From NCBI GenBank assembly GCA_024689285.1, contig JAILDR010000159.1, positions 1 to 16,179 on the forward strand: DNA of 16,179 nt, given 5' to 3'. The notes below the pieces were generated by a model that worked only from the letters and a program-made list of their open reading frames with translations, was not told the origin of the DNA and made no database searches. Numbering within the stretch: position 1 is the stretch's first letter; each line of letters opens with the position of its first letter. The DNA is from Bacteroidales bacterium (lineage in GTDB: Bacteria; Bacteroidota; Bacteroidia; Bacteroidales; F082). Positions 14,089 to 16,179 of the stretch are shown one piece after another. The position numbers and the translations under genes are program-made.

Positions 14089-15795
14089 TTATCTCACCAC
14101 AATTTTCTGGACCTTCACGTCGTGGCCGTTGCTGAGGCGCACCACATACACGCCAGCGCTCAGGCCGAGGCTCTTGCTGTAGCTGTCGCGGATGGTTTCG
14201 GTGCTCAGGATGCGGCCAGCCACGTCCATCACTTGCAGGGTGGCCACGCCGCTGTTGTTGACCATGAGTTGGCCGTTGCTGACGAAGGCGAAGTTGTCGG
14301 CGATTTCGTTGGTGGCTTCTTCGGCAAACACGAGCTTGAAGCGCGTGGCGTAGGGGCAGTCGTTGGCGTTGAAGCTGTACTTGGGCGTGCGGAGCAGGTC
14401 GATGTCGGCGCCGGTGGCGTTGTCAACCAGGTGCAGGTAGTCGCAGTCCATGTTTTCAACCTTGAATGTGAGGGTGTGGATGCCGCCCTCGTTGGTGGTG
14501 AAGCACAGGGGCAGGGTGGTGGCACCGGTGCCGCTCACGGCGGCGTACTTCTTGCCGTTCTGCGGGATGTAGATCTTGGCGCCTTCGTTGCTCAGGCTGA
14601 ACTTGCTCAGGCCTTCGCTCTCGTAGTCTCTCACGTAGGCGCGGTCTTCCAAGATGCCGTCGCTTGAGAGCACTTCGATGGTGACGAAGCCCTTGGCGCT
14701 TCTCACGGTGGCATTTTCGGTGCTGGGAACGAAGGTGACGCGTTTTTGGTCATTACTACCAGAGGTGGCCTCAACGAACACTGCAGTGGCGGGAGCCACG
14801 ATTGCTTCGCTGCCTTCAACGGCTACCACATCGCGTCTGTGGTTTTCTTCGTTAATCATAAAGAAGCCGTTAATCTTGTTGCCTTTGGTGATGCTTGCAT
14901 TGCAGGGCAGGGGATTGCCGACGAGCTGGGTGAGAGGCCAGTCACTTGAACCATTATAATTGCATTGGCGCATTTGGTTGTCGGCGTAGAACGTGCCGTT
15001 GAAGCTGAGTGTGGTGTTCTCCTTGTTGGCATACAGATAGGCATAGTTATAGGCAATTACATCCGTAAAGTCTGTAACATCCCAACCACTCATCGGGTTG
15101 AGGTACCACTTGTAGTTTTGCCATTCGCCGCGATACAAGTTCTCAAACCATTCACTTTCTTCAGTAAAACCGTCGTCGATTAAACCATTTCCATCTAAAT
15201 CAAAGTCGATTTGACCATCCGGTTCACCATCGTAATCATGATCATTAAATGCACCAGCTACTTCATCGCTTTGGCTGTAGTAGTAGAGATCGTAGTCGCC
15301 GTTGAGCATACCAGCGTCTTGGAAGCCGGTGGCGAGGTTGAAGTTGGTGATGGGCATGGCGAGGAAGTAGTAGTTGCCTCGGTAGGTGTTGCCATAGCCT
15401 TTGATGTTCTTCTCGATGGTGCCGCTGTAATTGGAGTTGGCGGGGGCAAAGAGTTGTCCGCCGTCCTTGATGGTGATGTGGACGTTGCTGTTGAGGCTGG
15501 CACCGTCGTTGATGGTGAGCTTCGTGTCCTTTTTGATGGTCACGGTGGCGGCGGCTTGTGCGTCGGCGATTGCACAGTCGGCGTTGATGGTCACGTTGTC
15601 GGCGGCTGTGGGTAATCCTGCGGCAGCTGCGCCATTGCAGGTCCAGTTGGCGACGTTGCTCCATTGGTCGTCAATAAGACCTTCAAAGACAAAGGCGTTT
15701 TCAGTGGTGTTGCGTAGGCCGTTGTCGGCCTTGTTGTTGGCGGCGGGGTTGTCCACCGCTTGGGCATGCAGCGCAAGGGAGGCTGCCAATGCCAT
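14089..15795 (-). CDS. T9SS type A sorting-domain surface protein (start possibly frameshifted)
   Basis: 568 aa from the first usable in-frame ATG at 15795. The C-terminus (about 505-568: GVATLQVMDVAGRIL, LSAGVYVVRLSNG, KVQKIVVR) is a type 9 secretion sorting domain, so the mature protein should cross the outer membrane and be anchored or released. Residues about 45-130 (WSNVANWTCNG, LPTAADNVTI, tandem VTI/LTI/ITIK strands) look like a beta-helix or beta-solenoid. Residues about 183-210 carry Asp/Gly-rich loops like calcium-binding EF-hand or thrombospondin type 3 motifs. From this ATG the signal peptide lacks the usual positive residues. A better start, MRKK at 15821, is out of frame because an A tract has six rather than seven bases. 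No catalytic motif is visible; adhesion or matrix function is a guess. Confidence 0.85.
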   Translation of the reverse strand: MALAASLALHAQAVDNPAANNKADNGLRNTTENAFVFEGLIDDQWSNVANWTCNGAAAAGLPTAADNVTINADCAIADAQAAATVTIKKDTKLTINDGASLNSNVHITIKDGGQLFAPANSNYSGTIEKNIKGYGNTYRGNYYFLAMPITNFNLATGFQDAGMLNGDYDLYYYSQSDEVAGAFNDHDYDGEPDGQIDFDLDGNGLIDDGFTEESEWFENLYRGEWQNYKWYLNPMSGWDVTDFTDVIAYNYAYLYANKENTTLSFNGTFYADNQMRQCNYNGSSDWPLTQLVGNPLPCNASITKGNKINGFFMINEENHRRDVVAVEGSEAIVAPATAVFVEATSGSNDQKRVTFVPSTENATVRSAKGFVTIEVLSSDGILEDRAYVRDYESEGLSKFSLSNEGAKIYIPQNGKKYAAVSGTGATTLPLCFTTNEGGIHTLTFKVENMDCDYLHLVDNATGADIDLLRTPKYSFNANDCPYATRFKLVFAEEATNEIADNFAFVSNGQLMVNNSGVATLQVMDVAGRILSTETIRDSYSKSLGLSAGVYVVRLSNGHDVKVQKIVVR

Positions 15796-15866
15796 TGAGA
15801 TTAGGGTTAATTTTTTCTCATATTTTAATGAATTTAATTAAAATGAATAATTCCCATTTGAGGGCG

Positions 15867-15900
15867 CAAAAGAACGAATAAATCCAATAGGTGGCCCAAA
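15867..15900 (-). promoter_or_regulatory. Weak candidate promoter for the T9SS cargo operon
   Basis: The minus strand reads TTCTTTTG at 15874-15867 (one mismatch from TAnnTTTG), with TTTG at 15900-15897 after 22 bases. It is the best match I find in the AT-rich gap 15822-15980, which otherwise shows no gene. The leader would be about 40 bases. Confidence 0.25.
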
Positions 15901-15980
15901 AATGGGGTGTTTGTTGGGATTTATTTCAATAAGTAACTGTTCAAAATTAAGCTACATGATTTTTGACGCGGGACATGGAT

Positions 15981-16035
15981 CTGGGAGGAAACCGGGAGGA
16001 AACTGGGAGGAAACTGGGAGGAAACTGGGAGGAAT
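15981..16035. repeat. 11-bp tandem repeat, five copies
   Basis: Five uninterrupted copies of CTGGGAGGAAA lie head to tail. Copy 2 has C in place of T at its second base, and copy 5 ends in T. The 11-bp unit is not a multiple of three, and a short plus-strand ORF across it (15963-16151) looks like a by-product of the repeat. It lies between the cargo operon and the insertion-sequence end, so copy number may vary between strains. Confidence 0.9.
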
Positions 16036-16040
16036 CACAG

Positions 16041-16179
16041 TGTCTTGCGCTGAAAAAAGTTGACACAAAAGTCAACAAAAATGGTAAAAGAAAAGACAAA
16101 ACCGAAAAGAAAGAGATCATGCCATCGAATTCCGGAAGAGGTAAAGATTAGCATTGCCAAAGAGCGCCACCTTGAAGGC
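16041..16179 (+). mobile_element. Left end of a probable IS3-family insertion sequence (truncated by window)
   Basis: From TG at 16041 the sequence TGTCTTGCGCTGAAAAAAG followed by TTGACAC resembles IS3-family (IS150-like) terminal repeats as I remember them (TG, then TGC, an A run and GTTGACAC). It contains an inverted repeat, GTTGAC/GTCAAC, at 16059-16076, just ahead of an ORF that runs off the edge and looks like orfA. The other end, target duplication and orfB are outside the window, so family and boundary are tentative. Confidence 0.45.
16081..16179 (+). CDS. Possible transposase OrfA, N-terminal fragment
   Basis: An open frame of 33 codons runs from the ATG at 16081 to the window edge without a stop, and it is the only plausible plus-strand gene. 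The start is very basic (KEKTKPKRKRS), and RIPEEVKISIAKERHLEG fits the first helix of the helix-turn-helix found at the start of IS3-type OrfA proteins (compare the usual pattern of Phe/Pro-Glu-x-Lys followed by a Leu-x-Gly turn). Too little is visible to name the family. A DNA-binding protein unrelated to transposons is an alternative. The IS-like sequence immediately upstream supports the transposase reading. Confidence 0.42.
   Translation, partial: MVKEKTKPKRKRSCHRIPEEVKISIAKERHLEG

Noticed and set aside
15981..16035. Possible CRISPR array
   Set aside because: The 11-bp units are directly adjacent with no spacers, and no cas gene is present.
15963..16151. 62-aa plus-strand ORF over the 11-bp repeats
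   Set aside because: Its N-terminal half is the repeat translated and its C-terminal half is an out-of-frame reading of the putative OrfA start.

Overview
The window looks like a piece of a Bacteroidales chromosome, at roughly even GC. The reasons are a fused SecD-SecF, a protein with a type 9 secretion (T9SS) C-terminal sorting domain, a PorE-like envelope protein, a DUF4290 gene next to murA, promoters of the Bacteroidetes TAnnTTTG type, and A-rich leaders in place of Shine-Dalgarno sites. The extended J-domain loop of DnaJ recalls Prevotella-like relatives. I would not go below order level from sequence reading alone. Every convincing gene is on the minus strand, except a truncated insertion-sequence gene at the right edge.

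Layout in transcription order (right to left). The right edge (16041-16179) holds what looks like the left end of an IS3-type insertion sequence, next to a five-copy 11-bp tandem repeat. A two-gene secreted-protein operon follows: a 568-aa T9SS cargo, whose natural start appears broken by a one-base shortage in an A tract, and a 100-aa protein with a signal peptide and a C-terminal glycine/membrane/basic anchor-like tail. A strong terminator closes it. A Bacteroidetes promoter then starts DUF4290 and murA, separated by a palindromic repeat. MurA has Asp in place of the catalytic-loop Cys, a change linked to fosfomycin insensitivity. Next come grpE and dnaJ, separated by a REP-like palindrome, and a NatAB-type ABC exporter pair coupled to dnaJ by ATGA overlaps. 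secDF follows with its own candidate promoter and a terminator. The last block is a PorE-like TPR/PD40/CarboxypepD_reg/OmpA protein, purM coupled to it through a one-base overlap, and the start of a lipoprotein gene.

Functionally the window is mostly envelope and protein-export biology: Sec export, proteostasis, peptidoglycan synthesis, T9SS-linked outer-membrane architecture, and two surface-destined products. purM is the metabolic outlier. No complete novel defence or mobile system is visible.

The most interesting observations are: (1) the PorE-like protein ends in a domain that resembles a retropepsin-type aspartic protease but lacks the catalytic Asp; (2) the homopolymer frameshift at the start of the T9SS cargo, which could be phase variation or a sequence error; (3) the SecF half of SecDF has Ala where the proton-relay Asp is expected; (4) a codon-usage island coding for calcium-binding-like loops lies inside the T9SS cargo.
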